The position numbers and the translations under genes were made by a program. Below are positions 1-10,078 of a stretch of 64,000 bases of DNA, in pieces. The first letter of the stretch is position 1. Every line of letters starts with the position of its first letter. This DNA is from Flectonema sp. DT1601 (Eukaryota; Euglenozoa; Diplonemea; Diplonemida; Diplonemidae), in assembly GCA_964019425.1 (NCBI GenBank), contig OZ025781.1:1680501-1744500 (forward strand), written 5' to 3'. The notes under the pieces are model-generated. The model was given only the letters and a program-made list of their open reading frames with translations. It did no database searches and was not told the origin of the DNA.

Positions 1-168
1 CTGTATTGTTTTTCTTTATTTTCCTTACTCGATTGTCCATTTTGCAGATATGATTAATTACTAATGTCCTATTTATAGGAAGCCTTAGTAGTTAAGATAG
101 AGTAGTAGCCATTGAGGATGTTAATCTCTTATTAAATTATTACTTATTACAGACAAATAAATAAAATT
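1..168. other. 5' flank of first gene
   Basis: Noncoding, AT-rich. It ends with a T/A-rich tract and CAG at 150-152, the likely trans-splice acceptor for the first gene, leaving a 16-nt A-rich leader before the ATG at 169. Nothing else is recognised. Confidence 0.5.
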
Positions 169-1170
169 ATGTCTGTCTCAAGAAGAATGACTGTCGCAAT
201 CATGGGGAATACGAGTAATCCCCTGCTTCAGGCATATCCAAGGGATATGAATATTAACTATGTCGTGGCTGATACAGCAAAAAAACTTTTAGAAAATCCA
301 CAAGCACAGGAAGCAGAATGCCTTCTTGCATTCGCGATGGATAAGAGCTGGTCTGTTCAGCTAATTGAAGCATTTCCAAAATTACCAAACGTAAAGTGGA
401 TTCATTCTTTTTCCGCTGGTGTTGACGCCCTCGCTCCATTCATTAAGGAATGTCTTACTGAAGGTAGAGGTGCTAATGTTCCTCTCACTAATGGAAGAGG
501 TGCGTTCAGCAGTTCATTAGCGGAGTGGGTTATGACTGCTGTATTGCACTTCAATAAACAAATCCCGAAGTGTATCGAAAACAAGAAGACTGTGACTTGG
601 GATCGCTTTACAATGAATGTTGTTAAAGGAAAGACCATCGGGTTCGTTGGTTACGGAAATATCTCTCAGGCATCTGCAGAATTTTGCAAGGCTATGGGAA
701 TGCGGGTACTCGCTTTGAGACGTGACCCGTCAAAGCCTGCGAAGTACGCTGATATTGTGTTCCCAAATGACCAAAGGAATGAAATGCTTTCTCAGTGTGA
801 CTTTGTCGTATCAGTTCTTCCTGGAACTCCCGAGACACTCAACTTCTTTAATAAAGAAGTATTTGACAGCATGAAGAAGGGATGTACTTTCATCTCAATT
901 GGACGAGGTGTCGTCGTTGACGAAGATGCTTTAATTGATGCGATGGAATCAGGTCATATATCTGGTGCTTCTTTAGATGTTTTTAAGACCGAACCTCTTC
1001 CTTCGGAAAGTCGTTTGTGGAAACTTGATAACTTGTTGCTCACTGCTCATAATGCGGATATGACTGCTGACTTTTCTGAGCTTGGATGGGGTATTTGGAA
1101 AGATAACTACCAATCTTACGTTAGCAGCACACCATTCACATCATTAGTTGATAAGGCTGCTGGCTATTAG
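169..1170 (+). CDS. D-isomer-specific 2-hydroxyacid dehydrogenase, NAD(P)-dependent
   Basis: This 333-residue protein reversibly oxidises a D-2-hydroxyacid to the 2-keto acid; the exact substrate (glyoxylate, hydroxypyruvate or another) cannot be read from sequence. The dinucleotide-binding motif GYGNIS lies at 161-166 after a beta strand (GKTIGFV). The family catalytic residues are all present: Arg246 in GRGVVVDEDAL, Glu275 in FKTEPLP and His294 in LTAHN. The length is normal for the family and there is no intron. No organelle signal is obvious, so I presume it is cytosolic. The ATG at 169 follows a CAG acceptor at 150-152; a second in-frame ATG at 187 is possible. The gene is followed 120 bp downstream by copy 1 of the conserved structured element. 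Confidence 0.93.
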   Translation: MSVSRRMTVAIMGNTSNPLLQAYPRDMNINYVVADTAKKLLENPQAQEAECLLAFAMDKSWSVQLIEAFPKLPNVKWIHSFSAGVDALAPFIKECLTEGRGANVPLTNGRGAFSSSLAEWVMTAVLHFNKQIPKCIENKKTVTWDRFTMNVVKGKTIGFVGYGNISQASAEFCKAMGMRVLALRRDPSKPAKYADIVFPNDQRNEMLSQCDFVVSVLPGTPETLNFFNKEVFDSMKKGCTFISIGRGVVVDEDALIDAMESGHISGASLDVFKTEPLPSESRLWKLDNLLLTAHNADMTADFSELGWGIWKDNYQSYVSSTPFTSLVDKAAGY

Positions 1171-1290
1171 ATCTTAAGTTGGAAAGTAACGCTGCGAATT
1201 CCTTTGATTCGAGTCGTCGTATCGAGTGTAATTTTGATAACGTGTAGTGTACTGCGACTGAACTTTGAATATAATTTTTTTTTTTTTTTG

Positions 1291-1429
1291 CACCGACGAA
1301 GTCGGAGAAGAAACTATTCAGATTAAGAGCCGTTATTTATTATGTCATGTTATCTATTTCCCTGTGCGCCAGTAAAACTAGCTGCGATCAACAAAATATA
1401 AGGCTTATCTGAATGGTTTTTTTTTTTTT
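1291..1429 (+). ncRNA. conserved structured element, copy 1 (candidate small RNA)
   Basis: First of three copies (others at 16401 and 26959). It opens with a hairpin (CCGAC, GAA loop, GTCGG) after a T-run, then a purine-rich linker. A closing helix pairs CTATTCAGAT (1314-1323) with ATCTGAATGG (1407-1416). An inner part pairs around AAGAGCC (1326-1332) with GGCTT. The enclosed loop holds a small CAG...CTG hairpin near 1370-1384. The 3' arm runs straight into a T-run (1417-1429) that could be a Pol III terminator. Identity with copy 3 is about 40 of 45 bases at the 5' end. I do not recognise it as U-snRNA, SRP, RNase P, Y or tRNA-derived RNA. A minus-strand SINE with an A-rich tail is the main alternative. 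Confidence 0.5.
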
Positions 1430-2025
1430 ATTGAAGGCTCACAACTACTTCCCACCAGTTGTATTGCCGCTTTTTCTCTACATACAAATCCTTCATTCAA
1501 TGATGGCTCTCTGTGGACTGAATTCTCACGTTAATTAGTGTTTTCCTAATGGCTTTTATCTCTTTTTACTATTCAGTCTACTTTGAGTTATATGCTACAA
1601 CAGGCACATCTCCTTACAGGCTACCTTTTGAGTAGTGCTGTACTGGCTTGAATTATATCATTTTATCCACAGTTTCACCTTTCGAATACAAAAAAAAACA
1701 TACCAATGTAGCAGCGTTCATCAAACTAGCGAAAGTTGTGTATAATTGTGACGGTCTGTCTTCTGGACAGAACCAAGACCAATGGCTTACAGATTACACA
1801 AGCCATTTATTATTCAAGTCTGTAATAAAATAGAATTCAATAATAATAATCGCAGTTTGATCCGCAACGGGCTGATCGGTAGCACGGGAAACATGAGAGG
1901 ACAAAAAAGATTGTTAGCAACGCTCGAAAAAGAAACCGGTTACTTATGGAGTGCTTTAAGGCCGATTAGCCTTGCAGGAGATTTAATACAGGTTATCCGG
2001 TTTTAACAATCTATTTCCCACAGGA

Positions 2026-2080
2026 TTGACACATTATCCTCTTACAGTTGACCTTATAAGTTATGAGGTAATTGTGTCAA
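2026..2080. repeat. imperfect inverted repeat
   Basis: TTGACACA at 2026-2033 pairs with TGTGTCAA at 2073-2080; CCTC and GAGG pair again inside, after a short internal loop. It may be a hairpin in the upstream transcript or chance; there is no second copy in the window. Confidence 0.3.
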
Positions 2081-2426
2081 CAAGCTTTCCAGTTTTTTTT
2101 AGCTAAAGTTGCTGTTATGGTTTAGAGTGACTGTGATACAAGAACTCATCAGACTAAGTGGATCAAGAGCTCGATGCAAATAGCTGAGAACTGCTCTGAT
2201 ATCCAACCAGGACATGTGCACCAATCATAGGTTACCTGAGATACGATTTATCTGGACAGCACTCTGAGTTGTTTGATACCGAAGTGACCGAGTCTGGAGG
2301 TAGTTTTCGTCACGTTCCCATACCATTAGCAAACCTGACTCATGAAAGTGCCCAGAATCTTTGTTAATCTCATCATACTCCAAGCCATTCATCATCACAT
2401 TTCGTAGGTTACTCAGGCGAGTTAAA

Positions 2427-3602
2427 ATGCAACTTTCGGTTACGTTCCCAGACACAGGATTTCCTGACGTTGTTTTCACAGCTTCTGGAGAGTCGCTCGT
2501 GAAGGATGCATTGCAGGTTGCAGCTGATGAGTGGGGTACCGATGCTGACTTTCTTGAACTCTCTTTCGCAGGATCGCGGCTTCGAGCAGGTAGTCGACTG
2601 GTGTCGTACGGGGTGGAGGACGGCTCGCTGTTGGATGCATCGGTGGTGCGCTTGTTTGGATTGGAATGGTTCACAGATGCTGCAAAGAGAGCGAAGGCAT
2701 TCCTACGAGGAAAACGGGATCAGGACGGGTTTTTCTGCCTTGATACTCCCACATTCGCTGTGGATGGCTGTCTTCAGTTTAATAACTATGAGTGGTTCTC
2801 GGATGATGTTACGAACATCTCATTCAGCAACTCTGAACCCTCAGTCACGACCGTTTCAGATGGTTTCTTATCCTCATCTCGTGAGGTAATAAAGATCAGT
2901 CTGCCTGGTTTTCAATACGTCACATCTGTTGGTAATAATTTCCTCAGTCGTTGCAATTCACTGTCATCCGTAGACTTATCAAGTCTCAGCAATCTTTCAG
3001 CTGTTGAAGATCGTTTTCTAAATAAATGTTCATCCCTCACATCTCTGGACTTATCAAATCTCAGTAATCTTTCGGCTGTTGGAGACTATTTTCTATTTTC
3101 TTGTTCATCCCTCACATCTCTGGACTTATCAGGTCTCGGCAATCTTTCAGCTGTTGGAATATATTTTCTAAATAAATGTTCATCCCTCACATCTCTGGAC
3201 TTATCAAGTCTCAGCAATATTTCAGCTGTTGGAGACGCTTTTCTATATTCTTGTTCATCCCTTACATCTCTGGACTTATCAAGTCTCAGCAATGTTTCGG
3301 CTGTTGGAGACTATTTTCTAAATCATTGTTCATCCCTTACATCTCTGGACTTATCAGGTCTCGGCAATGTTTCAGCTGTTGGACACTATTTTCTATATTC
3401 TTGTTCATCCCTCACATCTCTGGACTTATCAGGTCTCAGCAATATTTCAGCTGTTGGAGACAATTTTCTCAGTGATTGTTCATCACTTACTTCCTTGGAT
3501 TTAACCCTCGTGAATGTAGAATCGGTTGGAAAATATTTCCTAGAAGGTTGTTCATCCATTAACAGAAACGAACTGCATACGAGCATAAGAAATTTGAAGT
3601 GA
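2427..3602 (+). CDS. ubiquitin-like + leucine-rich-repeat (BspA-type) protein 1
   Basis: A 391-residue protein. Residues 1-75 look like a ubiquitin fold: MQLSVTFPDT, a helix ending ADEWG, then FAGSRLRAG and a strand region VEDGSLLDA, the same order as in ubiquitin-like domains, but with no terminal GG. From about residue 155 come nine LRR units of the form SSLTSLDLSxLxNxSAVGDxFLxxC, mostly 25 residues. The ATG at 2427 is chosen because the equivalent Met starts the paralogue at 14288 and a CAG acceptor lies at 2415-2417. There is no signal peptide or membrane segment. LRR arrays of this kind usually bind protein; pairing with a Ubl suggests an adaptor role, which is inference. No intron. Confidence 0.85.
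   Translation: MQLSVTFPDTGFPDVVFTASGESLVKDALQVAADEWGTDADFLELSFAGSRLRAGSRLVSYGVEDGSLLDASVVRLFGLEWFTDAAKRAKAFLRGKRDQDGFFCLDTPTFAVDGCLQFNNYEWFSDDVTNISFSNSEPSVTTVSDGFLSSSREVIKISLPGFQYVTSVGNNFLSRCNSLSSVDLSSLSNLSAVEDRFLNKCSSLTSLDLSNLSNLSAVGDYFLFSCSSLTSLDLSGLGNLSAVGIYFLNKCSSLTSLDLSSLSNISAVGDAFLYSCSSLTSLDLSSLSNVSAVGDYFLNHCSSLTSLDLSGLGNVSAVGHYFLYSCSSLTSLDLSGLSNISAVGDNFLSDCSSLTSLDLTLVNVESVGKYFLEGCSSINRNELHTSIRNLK
2955..3551 (+). repeat. 75-bp coding tandem repeat (LRR units)
   Basis: Eight in-frame units, seven of exactly 75 bp and the last 72 bp. The central units are nearly identical at the DNA level, sharing long stretches around CATCCCTCACATCTCTGGAC. The first and last units have diverged most. 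Confidence 0.9.
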
Positions 3603-5251
3603 CAAAAATCATATATCAGTCAACATTTATTTTTAGTGTCAAATTAGACCCTTCAATTATTTTTTAGTTTTAGTACTTGTCCACGGCTGAGCTGATTTGG
3701 TAAACCACAAAATTTCTTTTCTCAATTCGGGAGAAAAGTATGTGATGCCAACCTCCCGATTTCGGACGGAAATGAACCCCACGATGCAGCGCATTAAAAT
3801 GCCGCTTCGATCGAATTTTTTACCATTTTTTTTCGGAAAAAGTTTTCATTGTCCAGGATTTGGTCGCAAAAAAAGCATAATTGACCGATGCTATGTTGTT
3901 TTTAGTGTGTTGTTCCCTTTCCCGTTTAATTTCGAGGTATTTAATTTATCTTTATTTAATAGTGTTTTCAGAAAAGATGATGTGTGTTCGCTCACACACT
4001 CTTAATAAGTGTTTGTTAATTAAAATTAAATATTTAATTACATTGCAATATTCGTATTCCCTTTACTGGGTCATATTCTCATCAGATTCCCAACCCTATT
4101 TTGGTATTCCCCGCCCGCCCTTCTCCCCGCCAGTGTCTGGTCGAATCGAAACGGGCCTGGCCCAATCCCTGTGCACGCGGAAGTAATCTGCCCATCTAGA
4201 GTGTAGATACTTCTTTAAGTTGATCTCAGCTTGTTTAGGTAATGCCTTATTCTCTTGTCATATTTCCTACTCAGGTGCAAACAGTGATGGAAAGCGAAGT
4301 TCTCTTTTTATAAAACTTTTTTTGATTGACGTTTCTGAGTGCCTTTCCCTGCTGTGATTCTGCAGTTCTTCACACCATACGATGATGAACAGATAGTGAT
4401 GTAGTTCATATGTATTCAGTTTTATTATTATTATTATCAACAATCAATCACATGGCTGTCATTAACGAGGTGAAAGCCACGGCAGCACAACCACAAGAAT
4501 ATACAGAAGTAATTTATGGTTAATTGTGTAAGAAAGGACACATCCGTTATGTTGGTCAAAGAGGGTCCTTAACCTCCAAGAAGTAGAAACGAATGCTGGT
4601 GGAAATTACAGCCGCAAACCTGCTGAATGGCAGTATACTAAACTAATAGAAACTGTGAATTCGGGAGTTGTGGTGGAGAAAAAAGATCGAACTTAATCTT
4701 TTGTGTCTACCGCTCCCTCCTTCGTTCCTTCTTAGTTCCTCTTTCACAGTATTTCAAGTTACCCATTTTTATCTTCCTGATGTGGTACTTCTGTTTCAGG
4801 GTTTTGCCTTCCACTATCTCTTGGGAGCCAACACTATTCTTTTTTGGCAGGTATCGAGGCTTTTGTTGTTTCCTCTCTGTTAACTTCTCCTGTCTCATCC
4901 AGCTCTTAGGCAATACCTTACAAAGTTATCAATACTAATTGTACATCGCCAACACCTCAGCAACTACATTGGATGGCCTTTTGCAATTTCAATAGCAGCT
5001 TCTTTGGCAACTGCACCCTGCAAGTTATCGAAGCTGTTGTGCAGTGAGGAAAAGGGTCAATCTGTTGTGAATAACTGTTGTTCCATCACCGCCACCTTCG
5101 TTGCTTCTTCTTTTAGAGATGACTTTTGTTATTTTAATGTATTTGTCATCTTACAGCTTGAATGAATGTAAATGACGTTATTCGAAGTGAATTATTTATT
5201 TAAGTGAGGTTTATTTTATATATTTTTATTTCAAAGATCCTGGCTGGAAAT
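3603..5251. other. intergenic region, 1.65 kb
   Basis: No gene supported. It holds the 3' UTR of the LRR gene, a slightly GC-richer patch near 4100-4180, a TTA-triplet run near 4425-4437 and a T-rich tract with AG at 5235-5236 before the glucosidase start. Open frames at 3697-4186 are low-complexity and overlap in different frames. Confidence 0.5.
5211..5236 (+). other. putative trans-splice acceptor of glucosidase I gene
   Basis: A T/A-rich tract ending TTTCAAAG, with AG at 5235-5236, is followed by a 15-nt leader and the ATG at 5252. It excludes the in-frame upstream non-ATG extension and fixes the start. Confidence 0.55.
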
Positions 5252-7598
5252 ATGAAGCGAGGCAAGGCAAAGGCCGGAAAGGGTCGCCCTGCAAAGCAAA
5301 CAGAAGCTTCGACACTGCAGGGAGGCAGATCGAGTAAGAGAAGTATGAAATTAGCAGCTGTAGCCATTGTGGTCTTAATCGTGTTCGGTGTCACTTTCAC
5401 AATGTCGGGCCCATCAGAGATTGGTTCGTACGGATCGTGGGGGAATCTCTGCTGGTTAGCTGGTTCTCCAGGAATTGATACTTATGAAGAGGTTTACAAT
5501 CAACGTGGTGAAGTCCACACCAACACCTACAACAAAACTATGTTGTGGGGAAGCTACCGACCGCAGACATATTTTGGAATTAGATCTCGTGAAGAAAAGA
5601 GTTTTTTATTTTCCTTCGCATGGGGAGATATGAGAAGTCATCAAATTCGATACACAACAGAGGATGATTCCTCGATAGTCTTCGGATGGAATCGACACGA
5701 TGGAACTACTTTCGGTTCGCAACAAATAACAGATCTGAAACACCGCGTTGAGTTAGAGTCTTCTTTTATAAAATATCCAAACCCAACTGACGGTGGCAGC
5801 TGGGTAGCTCGCATCCAAGGCCGTCAAACTGATACTTCAAGACCGCTTCTACTAGCTCCAGTCTTTTCTTCTCAGGACGGTTATTTAGAGGCTGAGAAAA
5901 TTGATAATGGCTACCGCATAAAGGGTCAGACAAAAACAGGAAAATTCACAGTCACCGTCTATGGAGACTACACTGCTGTATCAAGGAATGTTAAGGACGA
6001 GTGGAATTTCCATTTCTCACCAACTGGAAAGGCTAAGAAGGCAAATCAAATCCATTTGTTTACAGAAGTAACGGGTTCCTTTTCTATTGAAGTAGTCTTT
6101 GAGTCAGAAGGTGACTTTGGTAAGAATGTCGCAGAACGAGGATGCACTTACAGCAATTCCTTAGCAGTGAGAAAGGATCAATTTGAAAGAAGATTCCTCG
6201 AGAAGATGGGAAGCTCTGAAGAAATGCCAATGTACGCAATGTCTAATTTAATTGGTGGAATGGGATATTGGTACGGTACAGGTTTAATTGATGATGGAAG
6301 AACTATGGCAGCACAAGAGTTATTCTCAGCTGTCCCTAGCAGGTCAAAGTTCCCCAGAGGGTTTCTATGGGACGAGGGATTCCATCAGCTGGTAGTCGCT
6401 CGATGGGATCCTCACCTCAGTCAGGACGTTATCCTCTCGTGGCTATCTCAAATGACTGAGTCAGGTTGGATACCTCGTGAGCAAATCCGTGGAGACGAGC
6501 CCCGTTCTAGAGTACCTGGTGAATTCGTTGCCCAAAACCCAAAATTTGCCAACCCTCCGACCCTTTTAATTCAAATTCAAAATTTCGCTCTCGAACAGCA
6601 AACCTCACCATCAGAAGCCCGAACTGTTTTCTTGAATTTAGTGTGGCCGAGACTGAGGAAGTGGTACAGCTGGTTCAGAGAGACACAATCAGGGAATGTA
6701 ACGAATACCTTTAAATGGATTGGTAAGAAAGGATATCATCTTCTAACATGTGGACTAGATGACTACCCAAGATCAAAGTGTAATGGAGAAGGTGAAAAAC
6801 ATCTTGATCTACTCTCTTGGATGATCCTAATGTCTGACACGATGCACAACATCGCTGACGTAATTGGTGACTCCAACTCAGCAAGTGAGCTTCAGAGAGA
6901 CGGAGTTGCTTTGAGAGAAGCTTTGCGAGAACATCATTTTGACGACAGTCGTAATATCTATGCTGACGTCTCTGGATGTCCTCCAAAGAAAGATGTATGT
7001 TTTACTTTTTACTGTTGTGATTCATCAATCACGTCTTACATAGTATAACGTCAACAATAACAATATCAGGGAAAACCATCACGTAAACACGTTTCATTCA
7101 TCGGATACGTAACACTCTTCCCTCTCCTTACTGGTGCAATTAAAGCAGATGCACCTGAAGTTACAGACATGGTGAAGGTCATTACTTCACAACTGTTATC
7201 TGATTATGGTCTTCGGGTATGTCTTTAGAGTGTTTTGTAAAAGTTATTGCATCGTTTTAAAAAAAAAAAAAAAAAACATTAAAAAAAAACAGTCTCTCTC
7301 GAAATCTTCTTTAAAGAAATGGCCTCGCCATGACAACTACTGGACAGGTCCTATCTGGATTAACTTAAATTATATGTTGGTACGTGCTCTTAGAGTGTAT
7401 GGGTATGCTGATACTAATAAAGATGCTAGAAACCTTCTTGATACATTACAACCACGTCTAATTAACGCAATTAGAAATGAATATCAAAGGACAGGAAAGC
7501 TTTGGGAAAACTATGATCCTGACACCGGATTTGGAAGAGGTACGGCACCCTTCACAGGATGGACGTCACTTGTTGTGTTACTAATGGGCGATAACTGA
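5252..7598 (+). CDS. MOGS: mannosyl-oligosaccharide glucosidase (glucosidase I, GH63)
   Basis: Exons 5252-6994, 7070-7216 and 7293-7598, both introns phase 0 with GTATGT donors; 731 residues. Glucosidase I removes the outermost glucose from the Glc3Man9 N-glycan in the ER. A basic cytosolic tail and a type II signal anchor (about 33-51) precede the lumenal enzyme, which opens with SYGSWGNLCWLAG. Family signatures follow: FPRGFLWDEGFHQL, the region with RGDEPRSRVPGEFVAQNP, and the C-terminal HDNYWTGPIWINLNY and PFTGWTSLVVL blocks, the last two only reached after removing both introns. The length is slightly below animal and yeast enzymes. The ATG at 5252 follows an AG acceptor at 5235-5236. 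Trypanosomatids lack this enzyme because their N-glycan precursor is not glucosylated. Confidence 0.95.
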
Positions 7599-7950
7599 AT
7601 GTTATCAGGGGAAAATTGAGAGATGTATTTTTTACTTGTGATTTTCGCAACCATTTTGACAGCGATATTTACAACAGCAACGATTCGATAGCCGTATTTA
7701 ATGTGTTCGATATGGGGGTTTTGTTTTTTATGTTAGATACTTTTTGTTTGCATCCCACAGGACTTACTTTGATTGAAAAATATTATCACTTTTCATAGAC
7801 CTTAAGGCAGTTGACCTACTACTCGTGAAGGCGTTGGTTCCTGTTTCTGTCAACTGTATCGTTTCTTATTATAGAATTTAAATGGGTTATTTCATGTTTA
7901 ACAGTAACACCAAAAAAAAAACACGTTTAAAAAAAAAAAAAAAAAAAAAA
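7599..7950. other. intergenic region before hexokinase
   Basis: AT-rich, with no gene. Possible acceptors are TTATAG at about 7871-7876 and TTTAACAG ending at 7902. The last 22 bases before the hexokinase ATG are all A, an unusual A-only leader. Confidence 0.5.
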
Positions 7951-9431
7951 ATGTCTCACCATCGTTTAGATACTATTATCTCGCACCTAAAGAGTGGAAG
8001 GACTGCCGAGGTCGATAAATTGAAAATTGTTTACGATTTGAAGTCTCACTTTGACTTGTCAACAGCGAAGTTGAATCAAATTATTGTTCACTTCATTGGT
8101 GAGATGGTAGAAGGGTTGGAAGGAAAGGAAAGTGCTTTTAAAATGCTTCCAAGTTTTGTATATAGAGGAGAGACAGCCGTTTCTGGTAGCTATCTAGCAC
8201 TAGATTTGGGAGGTACGAATTTTAGAGTCATTCATCTCACGTTAGAGAATGGGAAAGTAATGAATGAAACGGTTGTTAAATATCAAATCCCTCCTAAGTT
8301 AATGCTCAAGGAGTATGGTGCTGAGGATCTATTTGGATTTATTGCCACGTGTGTTGGAAACTTTCTAAACGACAACCCTGATGGAAAGGGAGCACCACTT
8401 GGATTTACATTCTCATTTCCAGTAGAGCAGTTCGATATCGATTCTGGTAAACTAATTACCTGGACTAAGGGATTTTCAACTAGAGGATGTGAAGGCAAAG
8501 ACGTTGTTCAACTCCTTCAGGAAGCTTTAAAAAAGAAATCCGTTGACGTTGAGGTTTCCGCACTAGTTAACGACACTGTCGGAACACTCGTAACTGGATT
8601 CTTTGCACACCAACAAGCAACCATCGGATGTATTATTGGAACTGGTAGCAATGCTTGCTACTGGGAAGACGTTCCACAAATTAAGAAAATGCCCAGCCCA
8701 TCGGGATGGTCTGGAGACCAAAAGATGTGCATCAACATTGAATGGGGTGACTTCGACTCTAAAAAGAGAAGTGTTCTCCCTCTTACTGAGATGGACAATT
8801 CGATAGATGAGAACTCTCCAAATCCTGGTGCTCAAAGATTTGAAAAAATGATATCCGGAATGTACATTGGTGAGATCTGTCGACTGTGTATTATTCACCT
8901 CGTACGACACTCTGTATTACCATCTGTCCCTTGTATTGTAAAGCCTGGTTCTCTTGAGACTCGTCACGTATCTCAAGCGATTGAAGACAACTCTGAGGAC
9001 CTTTCTGTTGTTAAATCTGTTTTCTTAAATCTTTATCAATACACAATTAATACTGAGCAAGCCTCATTACTCAAAGATGTATTCCTCGCAGTAACCACCA
9101 GAAGCGCTCGTTTGTCAGCAACAGGAATTGCTGCAATCCTTCTTAAGACAGGTTCTCTCTCTAGTGCACGTGTTTGTATTGATGGCTCAGTATTTGAGAA
9201 GACTCCTTTCTACAAGGAAACAATGGATAAGTGTTTGGATGAATTACTAAGTGCTCATGTATGTTTTTTTTATTTACTTTTTCGGTTGTGCGAGGTAATA
9301 GTTTTCCACAGCGATATAAAACTTCCAAACAGGGACATCCAAGTCACGGTACCGTTTTAGAACTAACCGGTAGTGGAAGTGGTGTGGGAGCAGCTCTGAT
9401 TGCCGCCTTGACGAAGGCTTCTCGTCAGTAG
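7951..9431 (+). CDS. HK: hexokinase with N-terminal PTS2 (predicted glycosomal)
   Basis: Exons 7951-9258 and 9333-9431 (intron phase 0, GTATGT...AAACAG); 468 residues, close to the trypanosomatid enzyme and half the length of mammalian HK1-3. It phosphorylates glucose with ATP. Visible motifs: LALDLGGTNFR (82-92, phosphate binding), SFPVEQ (155-160), WTKGF (171-175), NDTVGTL with catalytic Asp208, GTGSNACYWE (230-239) and the C-terminal GSGSGVGAALIAAL in exon 2. Residues 5-13 read RLDTIISHL, an exact PTS2 match (R-L-x5-H-L), at the position used by glycosomal hexokinases. I chose the ATG at 7951 because it puts PTS2 at the N terminus; the in-frame ATG at 7882 would add a Lys run coded by homopolymer A. 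Confidence 0.96.
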
Positions 9432-10078
9432 TGACTACACCAAAAAGAAATAATGAAGGGAGTAGAAAAGAGTCCTATGTCCTACTCCAGTACACGGATA
9501 TAAATTAGTTGTGGGGACGTTACTTATCGAAAATACGTTCTTGTGCATATTGGATATGTTTTGGTGCGACACATGAAAACGATCTCACTAGTGCGTGCAA
9601 GATAATGTTTTTTCTCTCTCTCTCTCTTTTTTTTTTTTTTCGCTCAACAGCTTAAGTAGTTGAGCAGGAAACAAGGTCATGGTGCACAAACGAGAAAAAA
9701 ACAAAAAAACAAAAAAAAAACGTTTATTTCTGACTTTTCAAAAAAAAAAAAAGAAAAACAAAAAAAAAAAAAAAAACGAAATGGTATTTTCAATAGTATT
9801 TAAAATTTAGTTTTTAGTTTACTTGAATTTTTTTTTTTTTTTTTTCCGATCTCTGATCTGTTATGTGTTTATATAGCGCCTTTAACGTTGGGAAGTCTTA
9901 AAATCCAACTCTGCAAGTCTTCTCACCTGAATGGTTAACCTTCCAACGTATTTCTAGTGTTAAATACAACGGCGGAATTTGCCAACTAGCGGCTACCGAG
10001 TCGCATTCTAAAGATTAGTAGCTTGACTATGTTGATTATAAATTTTTTCAGATTATCTGAACAAAAACTAACTAAAAT
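9432..10078. other. intergenic region with A and T tracts
   Basis: No gene. It holds T-runs (near 9627-9640 and 9829-9845) and several A-runs (9694-9776). A hairpin-like segment spans 9886-9948, where CGTTGG (9886-9891) pairs with CCAACG (9943-9948). The acceptor of the next gene is the TTTTTTCAG ending at 10051. Confidence 0.5.

Larger units (their letters stand above)
1171..2426. other. intergenic region with structured element copy 1
   Basis: Holds the 3' UTR of the dehydrogenase, structured element copy 1 (1291-1429, listed separately) and an imperfect inverted repeat at 2026-2080. Short open frames here lack good starts or coding character. A CAG at 2415-2417 shortly before the next ATG is the likely acceptor for the LRR gene. 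Confidence 0.6.

Noticed and set aside
2225-2674. 149-codon minus-strand frame over the LRR gene start
   Set aside because: Shadow of the + strand coding sequence; no homology and the opposite strand to every other gene.
4120-4180. tRNA-like GGTCGAATC near a GC-richer patch
   Set aside because: One base short of a B box and no cloverleaf; no tRNA was found anywhere in the window.
3697-4186. Overlapping open frames of about 100 codons
   Set aside because: Phe/Leu/Ser-rich by composition, overlapping in different frames, no acceptor and no family signal.
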